Origin: Ciona intestinalis
Taxonomy: Eukaryota > Chordata > Ascidiacea > Phlebobranchia > Cionidae
Length of the DNA stretch: 64,000 bases
Direction: 5' to 3'
Assembly (NCBI RefSeq): GCF_000224145.3
Contig: NC_020175.2
Span: 1,562,576-1,626,575 of the forward strand
Shown piece after piece: positions 52,630 to 64,000 of this stretch. How positions within the stretch are numbered: the stretch's first letter is position 1; every line of letters starts with the position of its first letter. A model generated the notes under the pieces. It had not been told where the DNA came from, did no database searches, and saw only the letters and a program-made list of their open reading frames with translations. The position numbers and the translations under genes are program-made.

Positions 52630-52668
52630 AACAAACACGTGCTATATTTAATATAGCAAGTGTTTGTT
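52630..52668. repeat. Near-perfect 39-bp inverted repeat
   Basis: Left arm AACAAACACGTGCTATAT and right arm ATATAGCAAGTGTTTGTT with a TTA loop; one mismatched position changes the CACGTG E-box half. Intergenic, upstream of the Kir gene. Confidence 0.85.
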
Positions 52669-53140
52669 ACGCATATTTATTACGCGTAGGTTATGTTATG
52701 ATAGGATAATCATTTAGCCTACAGTGCTGTTGCCTGACAAAATTTGTCATGTATTTTGGCTAACGATTGTAGCATTTCATCAGATAACGTTGCATATGTT
52801 TACACGATTATTTTACATCTGTGTCCCACATCGTGCTGATTGTTTAAATATTCAAGTATTTTAACGATGTTGCTTTAGTCACGTCATTGCTAACGGTTGA
52901 ATTCGACGCTAATAGAAGAATTAGAAACGAGATACTTTGAAACGCTGTGGCCTTTTGTTTATTCTGTATTTCCAGAACTTCACGTTGAAAGTTAAAAGCG
53001 TTTAGAACCCGAAAAGTCTTTATTCCCTCTCGAAGCGTGTCGAGTGCCTATCACATCGCCTGCAGTATCGTTCGTTTAGAGCCCGGCCGTAGTACCTACT
53101 CGATAAGAACAGTGTAGCACAGTTGGTACAGCCGTGCGAA

Positions 53141-53163
53141 ATGGCCGCAAAATCCAGCCAAGT
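53141..53163 (+). CDS. Candidate alternative first exon a of the Kir gene
   Basis: ATG in GCGAAATGGCCGC encodes MAAKSSQ plus two bases, then donor GTAAGA. Its phase 2 fits the Kir exon at 59157. Support is splice signal and phase only. Confidence 0.25.
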
Positions 53164-53305
53164 GTAAGAGAAAACAGGATATTGTGATTCTTAATAAGCC
53201 TTCATCGATTTTGTGATGTCACGAACAGATTGAGTGCATTAAACAGTCAGTGATTAGAAAGATTTGCATTTGTCACCGTATAGCTTGCTGTGACTTACTG
53301 TGGCA

Positions 53306-53313
53306 ATGAATCT
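53306..53313 (+). CDS. Candidate alternative first exon b of the Kir gene
   Basis: ATGAATCT followed by the near-ideal donor GTAAGTA. Two codons plus two bases, again phase 2, compatible with the exon at 59157. Very short, so chance is a real explanation. Confidence 0.2.
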
Positions 53314-53920
53314 GTAAGTATTAGAACTGAGTGTCAACAAATTTAATTAAAAAGTTTACTCGATACTGACTGTAGCAGTTATAATGCAAAAATACTTAAA
53401 ACCTAGTCACGAGTACAGTTTACTAAATTTTCAAGGGCAAGGCGCTAGTGTGTTTTTGTAGTTAAAGCTACAGGAGCTCATGCATGCAAGGAATGCAGTG
53501 TCTGGCACTTGAATGTGCAATTTAGAACAAGGATGTAGAATATGTTTAATATATTCAAAATATGTCCCCGTTTTGTTAATGCCTTTCGTAAAAGTGTTAT
53601 GTTAAAGGAAAAACATCTTATATTTTCTTCTCGGAAGTAGTTACCACAAAATGTCTATATTGGTAATACGCCTGCGAAACTATGCATTATTTTCTAAAGA
53701 ATATATATAATTGTTGCAAAATGAAATTTGTGGTGAAACAGTATAAAACCTATATTGTACTTGTTTCATTTAATAAAAACAAACTTTGTTTCAGATTTAA
53801 AAACTTTATTTCTTTACCTTTATCAATTGTATAACTGTTCTAGAACTAAGGTCATTGTAGAGTTGAAAAGTTCAATATACCATCAGCCGAGTCCACTCCC
53901 GCGCCAGCTGTCGACAGAAT

Positions 53921-56900
53921 ATGGACAACATGGGGTTAAGACGCGGTCGTGTGGAAAACTACGGTTTGCCCGGATTGAGACATTCATCGTTACGTAATGG
54001 GTAAGAATGCTTTTATAAAAATTGTAATTCATACATTGATGTTGGATATTTTCTTGTAACATCAAAATTTATTTTACCGTTATGCAAGAGAAAAAATGAT
54101 AATTATGTTATACACCCAAAGGAGATAATTTATGCAGACAAGCGTACTAAGCATGTGTCTAGAGGAGCTTCTTGCCAGTTTTAACAAAATAAATTGATTT
54201 TTGCGCGACTGAACGCCGCTTCCTCATGGGATTATGACGTAACATTAGGTCACAAAGAGTGTAATCTAATTGTGCATTGTAATCAATCGAACGCGCGATT
54301 TTGGCGCGACGCAATTAAGCGTCGAATCCTAGAAACCAAACTTAAGACGTTGTCACGTAAAATCCAAAGTTGCAAAAACATGCACACTAGACTGTTTTCG
54401 AAAACATTACTTTAAAAACAAGCTTTTCTGTAAAACAGGTGGTAAATTTACGTATCTGCTGATGATTTAATTACTTTGGCATTATTTTATGACTGTCGAA
54501 AAGAAGTGTTTCGGTTCTGACGCAATTGTTTGCGCAATGACGCATATTGATACAGCTAGGTTTAACTTGTAAGTCCGATAGGTCGAACATACGACTTGAG
54601 CTGTTTTGACACAAACATTAAATTGCAAGGGCAGCTTTACCTACACGAGTACGTTAGGTAGCTTTAATTAGATTTTACGGGCGCGTACATGGTTTGTTAA
54701 GGTCTTTAGGAGATTCTTTATAGGTAAGCCACCGAACTGCGTTGAAATGATTTTTGATTAGGATAATAAAAACTTGTTGGAAAACTAAAGAAACTGTGAT
54801 TTTACTGAGAACACTTTTTAAGCTGGCGATATGAATTTAGTGGCTGAAACTGTTTTAAATTATGTTCAGTTACGCATTTAGGGGTTTGCTTTTGAAAACG
54901 GTTATCGTTAAGGTCTCTAGGGGTACGTAGCCCATTCTGTATTGAAGTGTGCCACTTTAAACTTGGCCGTAAAGCTATAACGCGTATATGGGAGGTGATA
55001 AACGGCCAAGTATGTCAAGGCTCGTTGCCAGAATCGGTTCAATTAACCATATAGAACATGCCTTGCCAACCAAATAAAGTTCTTTGTACTTGATCTTTTC
55101 AAGTTATAGTAAGCGTGGATAATGATGACGCTATTCAGTATAACAGCCATGACGGACACACCTTATTTTATTTGAATATTTGTATTGTATTATAAAGTTG
55201 GTGGAAACAATAGTTACTTAAATATGTACGCAGGGAATATATGACACCAAAAACATACACCCTTGAACCAGCCTAAACGGTTGATGAACAGCGAGTGACC
55301 TTGGTAATCGAAATTTAATTCTTCTTATCGTGTTATGCCCACCTATGAATATGGTGTATTGCCGATAACCGCAATAACCTGACTAGGTTACGACCAAAAA
55401 ACACCTCCAGGCAAATAACGGCCGACCGTTGATTTGGTTAAAAATTTATGTGTAAAATGCAACAAATTATGACGGTATCAGTGCTTTTACATAAAGGTGT
55501 ACGCTGTACACCGATTTTGCTGGGGATTAAAGTCAAAGACGCGAGAAAGTTAACATATATATATAACTGCAGTCAAAATGTAAGTCAAATTGTGAGTAAC
55601 ACAATATATCAATGCTTTTGGTAAGAGTGCAAAGTCTATAGTATAGTGTATAGAAATTCTCATTTTAGTATAGCACAAAATCGTGTTACTTATCTCTTCA
55701 AATAAGATAACGAAGATTAAATTAAAACAATGGAAAGAAGGAAATCAAAAGCAAAACGCGGTCGTTAAAACATGTTTAGAAAGACTATGTAAGTGCAGGA
55801 GGTCCATCTATCTTTTCGCACGCCGACCTAGAAAGAATTTTGGTTCAAATGAACCCTTCTGCCAGCTTTCGTTCCAAATGAACCTTTCTGACCTCCACAC
55901 GTACACCCACTTACTCGAGTTGCAAACAGGTTTGAACCGCTTTTTTCTGGTTCGCTGACAAAGTAGTTTCAGTGCAACGAAGCAGCAATTTATCAAAAAG
56001 CAACATATGGCTGTTCTGTGAATAATACCAACAAAAGGTTTGGTTTGTAATCAATCTTTTTTAAGCGAGCAATACACAAAATTAACCGGAAGGGACGGGA
56101 AAGGTATTCGTCTTACGCGTGAGTTTTCGCTTGTATATTGTACATATGAGACGGCGGAAATTTACAGGGCTTGAAGACTAAGGACGTGCGGATTTGTAAT
56201 CTTTTCGTTACGTTAAAACGCAACCTGTGCAATATGATCATGTTTTCGAAGCAAACGTGGTATTATTAATCAGAGCGTGAGCAGGGAATTTCGTTAGTAA
56301 TGTAATAGAACAGTTCTTGAAATCGGGCATGCCGGTCCGAACCGTTTAGCTAGAATTGCGTCTGATTACACCGCACCTCCCGTATTAAAATGAACTGGTT
56401 TGTTATTATCAAATCGATAACAAACCACCTGGAACGTTATCTAAGCATACGTTTCTTGGTAAGCTGCCGGGGTTTGGGTATATAAGTTGCATTAAATTGC
56501 GAGCAAATCAGTCTTTGTCTATTCGCAGTAGGAGTTGCGAAGCTTTTTGGAAAAGTACCATGACGTCAAATAGGTGAGTCGCGCCAAAGCTTTTAGTCAT
56601 ATTCGCGATTTGGTTTTTATTAAAAGAAACCATACTTTTGGCTGCGTATACGTGACAATGAGTTGCGCGAACTTTAAACTTGAGTGATTTTGGCAGTTTG
56701 TCTATAAATCGTCGGTAGAATCCATGCGTTATCTTGCCGAAACAAACTGGTAATATTTGTTGTGTAAATTGGAGATCGCAAGTCATGCGTTGCTGCGTGT
56801 TTCCTAATTACGGCTGACGTTGTTTCAATTGGTTCCTGTGCGATGTATTCGCTTCCCCATGAGTCCTGTACTTCTAATTTTAAAGTCATTCTATTTCCCA

Positions 56901-59900
56901 GAGCTCCAATTTTGTCCGTCTTTGAGTCAAACCATTCTGTTTATTTTAAGCAGCCAAGTATATACATCAAACTTACCGATATGTATAGTTTAGAACCAAA
57001 TAAACATAGTTGGCAGCGCTTCTTATCTTGTTATTGGTTGGCCGGTCGTCATGTGTTCGACATATATATAAGGTTTAAAGTTTTAAACCTTTCCTATTTC
57101 CACGAACATTACTTCATAATTAAAAATAACGAAGTATTAATTCCGTTATTTCCCATGGGCTAATGTTCTGGGAATATTTTGCGGTCACTATTGGTATGTG
57201 TTTTGTAATTCATTCTACGATTTTGTATTCGCTACTGCGGATAAGATTAGAATTAATAAAACCAAGTGATTTGCGATGTTTCAACGCATGGCGCTTGTGA
57301 TTTTTTGTCAGCAACGTTAACATCGGTCGCTCTCATCGAAGCTTGTGGTGTTCAGACGTGTAATAAATATTCGTTGTCTATTGCGCGCATTGCAATTATT
57401 TCTTTCTACAATCAAGATTTTGTTTACCGAGTAAATACACACACAGAACAGCACCCGCATATTTAATTTACTCAAGGCAGTCAGCATACGTGTCAAGCTT
57501 ATTGTTGTAACTGGGCAACTGAGATTAGTAGTTTTTTACTTGTAAGCTGCTTTCTATTCAAGCTCGATCATACGTAACTTCAGAAAGGAAGTTTTTCTTT
57601 TTCTTTGTTTACATTTTTTAGTGTGAATGAGTAAATACCACGTTTGATTGACGAACAATAGCTCGCGCTTTTGCTAAAATTAAGACTATTGTTTCAGAAC
57701 AACTGTTTTGTTACGCATTCGGGAACCTAACACCCATATTTGAGCTTTCTCCAGTTACACGGTGTTAGCCAATGAACCGAATCACGGAAGTACAATTCTA
57801 CATTTTGTTCGGCTTTCTTCGCCCTGTTCACTGAGGACTTCGCAGATTTTCTATTGTGACGTCACATAAATCCATTAGCGTTCCTTTTGCGGTCGATGTG
57901 GCATTGTGAGCTATAAGGACAAAACAGGCGAGCACAGCACGTGCTACCCGTTCGTGGTTTCTCTAGACAATGGGGGTGTTTGTAAATGTCAACAGTTTCT
58001 TCTCGGTATTAGAGAGAATGTGTATGAGGGTTTATGCTTTTAGAAAATAAATCTAAAACTGTATACTAGAACAGGTAGAAGTATGCAGCGATTTGAAAAA
58101 CACACGCAGTTCTAGGTTCAATGATGCATGATATTTTAATGCATGCAGAAAAAGTACGTCACACAGCGAAGCGCGCCTGTCTGTCACAGCCAGGCAGTAG
58201 ACCGGATACGCTATCATCACATATAGGCACTGCTGTATGAAGCTATAGCAGGTAGAGTTAGTAGTAGAACCACATTTAGAATCGGGTAAAAAAATTACTA
58301 AATTTAGCGAGTTTTAGTTGTTCATTTACCAGACCAAGTTACGAAATGACTACTTTTATGATATGGTACAGACCTTAGTTAAATTAACTGTGCCAATAAA
58401 CTTTAGCCTAATTTTACTATTATGAAAGGCAGTCTAGCTTATGTTTCAACACAGTATGCATAACTGTATTACGACCATAACGCGCATAGTCATTGATGCC
58501 TGGCATTCTTCACAATTGTTATTACTCCCACGCCGTATAACGTAAATCGGTATACAACAATAGGTTAAAATGGTTGTATCAAAGAAACTATATGTACTGG
58601 GAAAGCACCATGAGTGCGTAGGTACTTATGAAGTGTGCGTGAGAATTGCCACGTCATTACTCAGCATCCTTTAAAACATGAGCGCCTTTGTTTGAACTGG
58701 CCGCTGCTATATAGAAGAACTTTACCTTTTGAGTAAATTATTGTTATTGCGACGCAAATATTGCTCGAGGATATTAAAGTGCTGACACGCATAACATGAT
58801 CGTGTTACAACAACTATAAGAATAGCGAAGATATCATAAACAAGATACGTAAAAGTCAAGAGTTCATCGGTGTGTATTTCCGGCAGTAAAATAGCGAAGA
58901 CCGAGCAGTTTAAAATGCCGTCAGTGTTGTGAGATTCAAGATCATTTCAATATAGGCCGCTGGGAATTGCAAAGTGCTCTACAAAAGTATCGTACAGCAT
59001 AATGCAGTGAGCGTCTGCTAAGCTGTGGTTAATAGTCGTCGGCTACAGTTATGTACGAGTATTAATTTTCAACAAATTTAATAAAGTTGTAATGTTCGCA
59101 GTTACGGCATTAACTATATAGAGACAATTACGTAACTGAGCGTATGTTATTTGCAGATGTACGTTAAGAAATATATCTGAATTGCCTAGCGTGAGTGGAA
59201 GCGTGGAAATTCACAATCAAAGCAACATGAACAACTTGCGGAAAGTAAGGTAAACATAACCTCGTGTTTACAGTCGATGATAAGGAACAAAAAATCCGTC
59301 CATTCTTGTACTTTGCCGTCCTATAGATCACTGGTTATGAATAATTAATGCTAGAGTAGGTAAACGCATTTTTGCTTTTCTTAATGTCTTTCTTCCTTCA
59401 GTAACAGCAGCAGTCTTCAGGGCATGATGACATATCACATGGAAGAAGATGATCAAGTAAAAGAGAGAAGTAATCTTATATCACATAAGGGTGTCAGGTA
59501 AAAAAATACTTTTTAATTTAAATCTAACAGTTTTTCTAAATTTAAATCAAGTCCATTACTATTGACTTCCTATTTTAAAGGAAATAAAAAGTTAGAATTA
59601 TAAATCAGAAAACTTTGCATCTATTTTATTAGATTTGATCCCAGCAGGCAGCAACTTTCAGCAGACAGGCAAATTAATTTGATATAAGTGTTTAAAATTT
59701 TAAATTGTTTCAAATAGCTTAATAATATTATATATTAAAAGGTAATGATTAGATTCTTGATTATTTATATAATACACCACATAAATATGTCACATTTATT
59801 TTCTTAAGAGTAAACAATGGTTTAAATTTAAAACTGTTTCAAACAGCTTTACTGATACATTATTTCGATTAAGTATATATGTCTTTTGTTTTTAGATTTA

Positions 59901-62900
59901 TAAAAAAGACCGGACATTGCAATGTTAGCCATTCAAATTTAACAGACAAACCACGAAGGTTTATCGCAGATATTTTTACAACTGGTGTTGATTTAAAATG
60001 GAGATGGAACCTTTTTGTATTTAGTGCTGCGTTTGTTGTAAGGTGAGTTATTTTAAATTTGCCTTTATTATTACAACTAACCATTTATTTCTAACTTTCT
60101 AATTTGAATATAGCTAATCTCATTATAGATTTTGTCCAGACAGAATCCTATAATGACATATTGGTCCTATATATGTTTCTATTACACGGACGTTGTTAAT
60201 TTTTAATGACTTTGATTCAAGATCTCTTGTATAACCCTGATCAAAGAGAAGGGACCCAATGGTAGGGACCCAAGTCCGAGAACATTTTTTTCAAATTTGT
60301 TTTTTTCTGAAATCCTAATCATTGTGTACAAAAATTGCATTTTTTAGTTGGATTTGTTTTGCTCTTGTCTTTTGGTTGATATCATATCTTCATGGTGATT
60401 TTGCCGTTCGAGCTGCGAATGAATCTTTTACACCCTGCGTTAACAACCTTGATATAAATCATCCTTTCACTTCTTCATTTCTATTCTCCTTGGAAACACA
60501 AACTACCATAGGTAAGTATGGATAACCTGAACATTAAAAGTGTTTAAGTTTTTAATTTTACTTAAAATACCTTGTAAATGAAATATCATATTATAACTGG
60601 ATTAGGAAAATATGCTTTAACAACTGTCATTACCAAACCACGTAAAGATAAAGATTTATTTATTGTCATTAATCTACAGGATACGGATTCCGGGTAGTAA
60701 CAGAGGAATGTCCATTCACTGTCTTTATGGTTGTTGTACAGTCTGTATTCGGATGCATTCTTGATGCTTTTATGATTGGTCTCATTATGGCAAAAATTTC
60801 AAGGTAAACTTTGTAAATTGTTATAGTATACAGAAAATTCTGGTTACCAAAACTTTAAATTGTATGATTGAATGTTAGCTGTAAACTAAAGACTAAATCA
60901 TTGTTTAAAAGGTTTCAAATCAAGATGCCTTTGATCTTGTTTTACATTGCACAACATTGGAAAATACTTGGTTATTTTCTATTTCAGTTAAAATAGTCAC
61001 CATTCTAATTAGAGCAATTGACGTTAACCTTTCCTTTACCTAGACTACAGTATGCATGGTGTGTTTTTGACTTTTATAATTGTTTGATAGGAAAATTAGC
61101 ATTTTTGCCAAACAGAAATTTTTATTAACGTAGAACAACTAATAAAAAATTGTTTTATTTGCTGTATGAACAACAAAATAAAAAATGTTGCATACAATGA
61201 AGTGTTTTTAATATTAAAAAAAACAAAAACATTATTAACATCGAAGCACTTAGTTTAATCCAAGTTATTACATTACGATTGCATTATTTCATTATATAAA
61301 ATTGGTTAATTTTGTCACAGACCAAAGAAAAGAGCAGAAACTTTGATGTTCAGCAACAAGGCCGTCATTAATATGAGAGATGGCCAATTATGTTTGATGG
61401 TGCGAGTTGGAAACTTAAGAAAAAGTCATCTTGTTGAAGCAACCATCAGGTTAGCTGGCTACACCTGTAATAATAATCTTTATTGTGAGTTACTTGATGT
61501 TCAAAATGCTGACGAATTGCAGTAACCTTATTTGTTGCAAGCTTTGCACGTACATTAAAAGTTGGCAGTATTTTCTATATAAGGCAACCTAGTTGCTTGT
61601 TTACTGTAAACATTTGTTTCTCAGTGTTCACGTTTGAATGAATAGTGTGGTTTGTTACAACCATGTGTTGCGGAGTTGTGGAAAAGCTTATAACTTGAAT
61701 AATAGCCAGCATTGTTTTGTGACATGCAGTGAATCGTAACATCTGCATGTCTGCACACTCAGTGTTATGCAATAATCAATAACATGAGTTTTTTTTTGCC
61801 ATTTGAGCTTCATATTAAGCAAAAAAGCAACATATGAATGATAGTATTTATAATTTTCGATAAACGATGCTAAGTATAACTTTACAAATAAATGTAACCT
61901 CTGCAATGCTTAACAAGGAGCAGGTATTGTGTCAGCTGTTTTATGTCAATTTTATTGTTAAGCAACCACTATAAAAGTTAAATTGCCCTTTTCGTGGTTA
62001 ATGCCATTAAAAGCCTATTCATAGCTTTACAGTTGAGCAATAGACAATGCTGTAGTAAACAAACAGTAGCCCAAATATGTTGACCATTTCCTGGAAGTCC
62101 GTGTATAACACACAAACATATAAAAATCTGCAAGCTGTTGCAGATGGTTAAATCAAAATTTTGTCAATTTGTTACAATGCGTTTAGTACTTCATATTTAA
62201 TCACAGAAAGCTAAATATTTTATATTAGTATTTACAAGCACTTAAAGGTCTATCTTTGCTTTCTTATTAGGTAAACATGTTGCTTTCTATATATTTGTTT
62301 TTACATAGATTCTTTTTACATATGTTACATTGTTAAAATAAACATTATTTAGGATGCAATACATTCATTCACGAGAAACTCTTGAAGGAGAATTCATTCC
62401 CCTTGAACAAATAGATCTTCACTTGGATCTAAAGAATGATTCTGATCGACTTTTTCTTGTAACCCCACAAACAATTTGTCATCCAATTGACGAGAACAGT
62501 CCACTGTGGGAGCTTAATGCAGAGGATCTACCTCATGCGAATTTTGAGGTAGGTTTACAATTTCTCCCATTTGCTATCAAACAGTTATACTGTAACTTGT
62601 GTAATTCATTGAACTTTTTTATCTCTCTGGAAAAGCAAGAATTTTAAAAAGTCAACAAACTTTCTTTACATGTGGAAAATTAAAAGTTTACATATATTCT
62701 TAACCAGCTAGTAGTACCATACCACTATATGTTATGAATGTATCACAGCTGGTAGGCTCATAGGATTTCTGTTACCTTTACACATAACAGATACAACACA
62801 ACACTGTGGTTATCATTAACTGACACCAACCTTTGTTAATAATTGAAGGTAACAAAGGTGGTTTATTTAATCTTCTTATTCCAAACATTCAAAGTGATTA

Positions 62901-63387
62901 TAGCTTTTTAATAAGAAACCACATTTAAACAAACATATTTATTATGTAATAAACCCTCTAAGTTTGTACTAGGTTGACAAGAAATAACTTTGATTGATGG
63001 CATCTATAATGTAATACAAACAAAGTTTTGCTGTGTCAGTGTATAAATTTTAAAAGCAATAAGATGTATCTTTTTTCTGCTACTGTAATCCATTGACAGC
63101 TTGTGAGAAAAGCCTTACTTGCAAATAAAAAAAAATTGTCACTTTTACCACATTATTCCATACATTTTCATTTGTAACAGCCTTAGTTCAAAGCTTTCTT
63201 AAACATGCAATATTTAATCTATTAGGTAATCCTCATCTTAGAGGGCATGGTGGAAGCCACAGGCATGACAACTCAGGCAAGAGCATCATATCTTCCAAAT
63301 GAAATTCTATGGGGTCATCGGTTTCAGAATATGATTTCATTTACCAGGAACAATGGATATAAAGTCAACTTTGGGAAATTTAACAAG
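53921..63387 (+). CDS. Kir2-type inward rectifier potassium channel (runs off the right edge)
   Basis: Exons 53921-54000, 59157-59249, 59402-59497, 59896-60042, 60348-60511, 60680-60803, 61321-61449, 62353-62548 and 63226-63387 join in phase to 397 residues; the C-terminus lies beyond the window. The start is ATG 53921 (MDNMGLRRG), with an in-frame stop 60 bases upstream. The channel core follows Kir2.1: [25 protein letters not shown] (slide helix), M1 around [18 protein letters not shown], the extracellular Cys pair (TPCVNN, TEECPF), filter TTIGYGF, and M2 with CILDAFMIG. The Asp there is the strong-rectification residue of Kir2.1 (D172). RPKKRAETL and LRKSHLVEA form the PIP2-binding and cytoplasmic region. 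An intron splits the first Gly codon of the filter. The name of the subfamily member is left open. Confidence 0.92.
54001..56478. other. First part of Kir intron 1
   Basis: AT-rich intron sequence with no repeat family or exon that I recognise. Open frames at 54194-54415 and 55683-55958 show no domain. Confidence 0.5.
56479..56513 (+). promoter_or_regulatory. Candidate internal promoter of the Kir gene (TATA box and initiator)
   Basis: TATATAA at 56479-56485 stands 31 bp before an initiator-like TCAGTCT (A at 56510), the classical core-promoter spacing. A short leader then leads to the ATG at 56560. The arrangement is seen directly; activity is inferred. Confidence 0.5.
56560..56573 (+). CDS. 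Candidate alternative first exon c of the Kir gene
   Basis: ATGACGTCAAATAG (MTSN plus two bases) followed by the consensus donor GTGAGT, 50 bp downstream of a TATA/initiator pair. Phase 2 matches the acceptor at 59157, giving [12 protein letters not shown]. This is the best supported of the alternative first exons. Confidence 0.45.
56574..59156. other. Second part of Kir intron 1
   Basis: No exon seen. A perfect CRE (TGACGTCA, 57857-57864) lies in a slightly GC-richer stretch (57780-57960) that could be another control region. Nothing else stands out. Confidence 0.4.
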
Positions 63388-64000
63388 GTTAGGCCTTAAC
63401 TATTTTTTTTTCTCACAAATTTTAACAGTAACTTCAGGTAAATCTGTGTGATTTATAAAAAAAGCAAGAATTAAAAAATGAAATCAAATATAAAACAAAT
63501 TAGAATAGCAGTCGGAACTGCCCAGTAAATTTTGGGTAGTACAGTTGGCCTTAAATTTCTTTGAATCGAGTGACTAGTAGGTCATTGAAAGGTTCATGAT
63601 GTATATATAAATTAAAGCCATTGCACAACAGTATCAATGAGTCGTTATGTTTATAATAGAGTGATGGTATCTGACCTTATTCTAATTGAAAGAAGAATTT
63701 ACAATTCATATCAGTTACTAACTACTATTCAAAGTTATGTTCAAATCATTACAGACTTTTCAATGGTTGCATATAATGAATGAATAAGAGATAATATGAT
63801 GATTTGGTCTAACTATTCATACATTTTGTTTCTTCTGTTATGGTAGTGATCATTGTGCATAAAATGTGTTATTAAGAATGTAGATTATAAAATAATTATC
63901 CGAAGGGTTCAATGTGTTTCAAGTTTAACTGCAAACAATTACAGAATGGGATGTGTATCAGGGTATTTATGTATTGAAATACCAACAATGACATTCCTGA
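63388..64000. other. Kir intron, open to the right
   Basis: AT-rich intron after the exon ending at 63387; the next exon should start with the Kir2 cytoplasmic segment that follows the K-V-(D/N)-F/Y block. I see no matching exon before the window ends. Confidence 0.6.

Larger units (their letters stand above)
49075..53140. other. MITE-rich spacer between TPCN2 and Kir genes
   Basis: No exon supported. The first 150 bp is the presumed TPCN2 promoter side. Then come two copies of one foldback element (49226-49640, 50030-50475), a small hairpin element (49936-50028), a long-MITE fragment (50736-50974), and a mosaic of MITE pieces in both orientations (51000-52190). There is also a tandem duplication of about 22 bp (CAATACATCAAAGGAAAA, 52425-52458) and a hairpin at 52630-52668. 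Confidence 0.6.

Noticed and set aside
54194-54415. 73-residue frame in Kir intron 1
   Set aside because: No conserved motif and no matching splice phase. It starts from a weak context within intron sequence.

Overview
The window looks like nuclear DNA of a sea squirt, most likely Ciona (intestinalis/robusta group). It is AT-rich, with compact multi-exon genes whose GT-AG introns join in phase. Protein families are chordate-type. The introns and spacers are littered with short TA-flanked MITEs carrying GTGGGGGAAGATGGGAC-like ends, and with tRNA-derived SINEs, a composition I associate with Ciona. The genus is inference; that it is an animal and chordate-like is well supported by the genes.

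Layout, left to right. (1) 2.0-3.8 kb, +: the last five exons of SLC25A46 (outer mitochondrial membrane carrier-family protein), bracketed by two copies of one transposon in opposite orientation (9-1947 and 4097-5387). (2) 7.2-11.2 kb, +: a complete six-exon DDAH (dimethylargininase) with repeats in its introns. (3) 13.7-14.7 kb, +: an intronless TMEM30/CDC50 flippase subunit. (4) 15.3-23.5 kb, -: a nine-exon WSB1/2-type WD40 + SOCS-box gene, tail to tail with TMEM30. (5) 23.5-31.5 kb: mostly non-coding spacer with decayed MITEs and a candidate first exon for the next gene. (6) 31.5-38.3 kb, +: an eleven-exon gene for a SAM - Ras-association - coiled coil - PDZ - coiled coil protein that I cannot name. 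(7) 38.3-40.0 kb: spacer with a sequence gap and a roughly 255-bp duplication at the gap edges that looks like an assembly fault. (8) 40.0-45.8 kb, +: an eleven-exon CIZ1-like zinc-finger gene. (9) 46.7-49.1 kb, -: an intronless TPCN2 two-pore channel, tail to tail with CIZ1. (10) 49.1-53.1 kb: MITE-rich spacer. (11) 53.1 kb to beyond the right edge, +: a Kir2-type inward rectifier potassium channel with several candidate alternative first exons.

The genes do not form an operon or a single pathway; they are ordinary, independently regulated genes. The parts most worth a second look are the SAM-RA-PDZ protein, whose coding exons are crowded with TGACGTCA; the alternative first exons of the Kir gene; two intronless genes (TMEM30, TPCN2) among intron-rich neighbours; and a nested MITE whose empty site is preserved in another gene of the same window. 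I saw no CRISPR array, rRNA gene, true tRNA gene or LTR/viral element. All exon borders were read by eye from splice signals, reading frame and remembered family sequences; no alignment was run.
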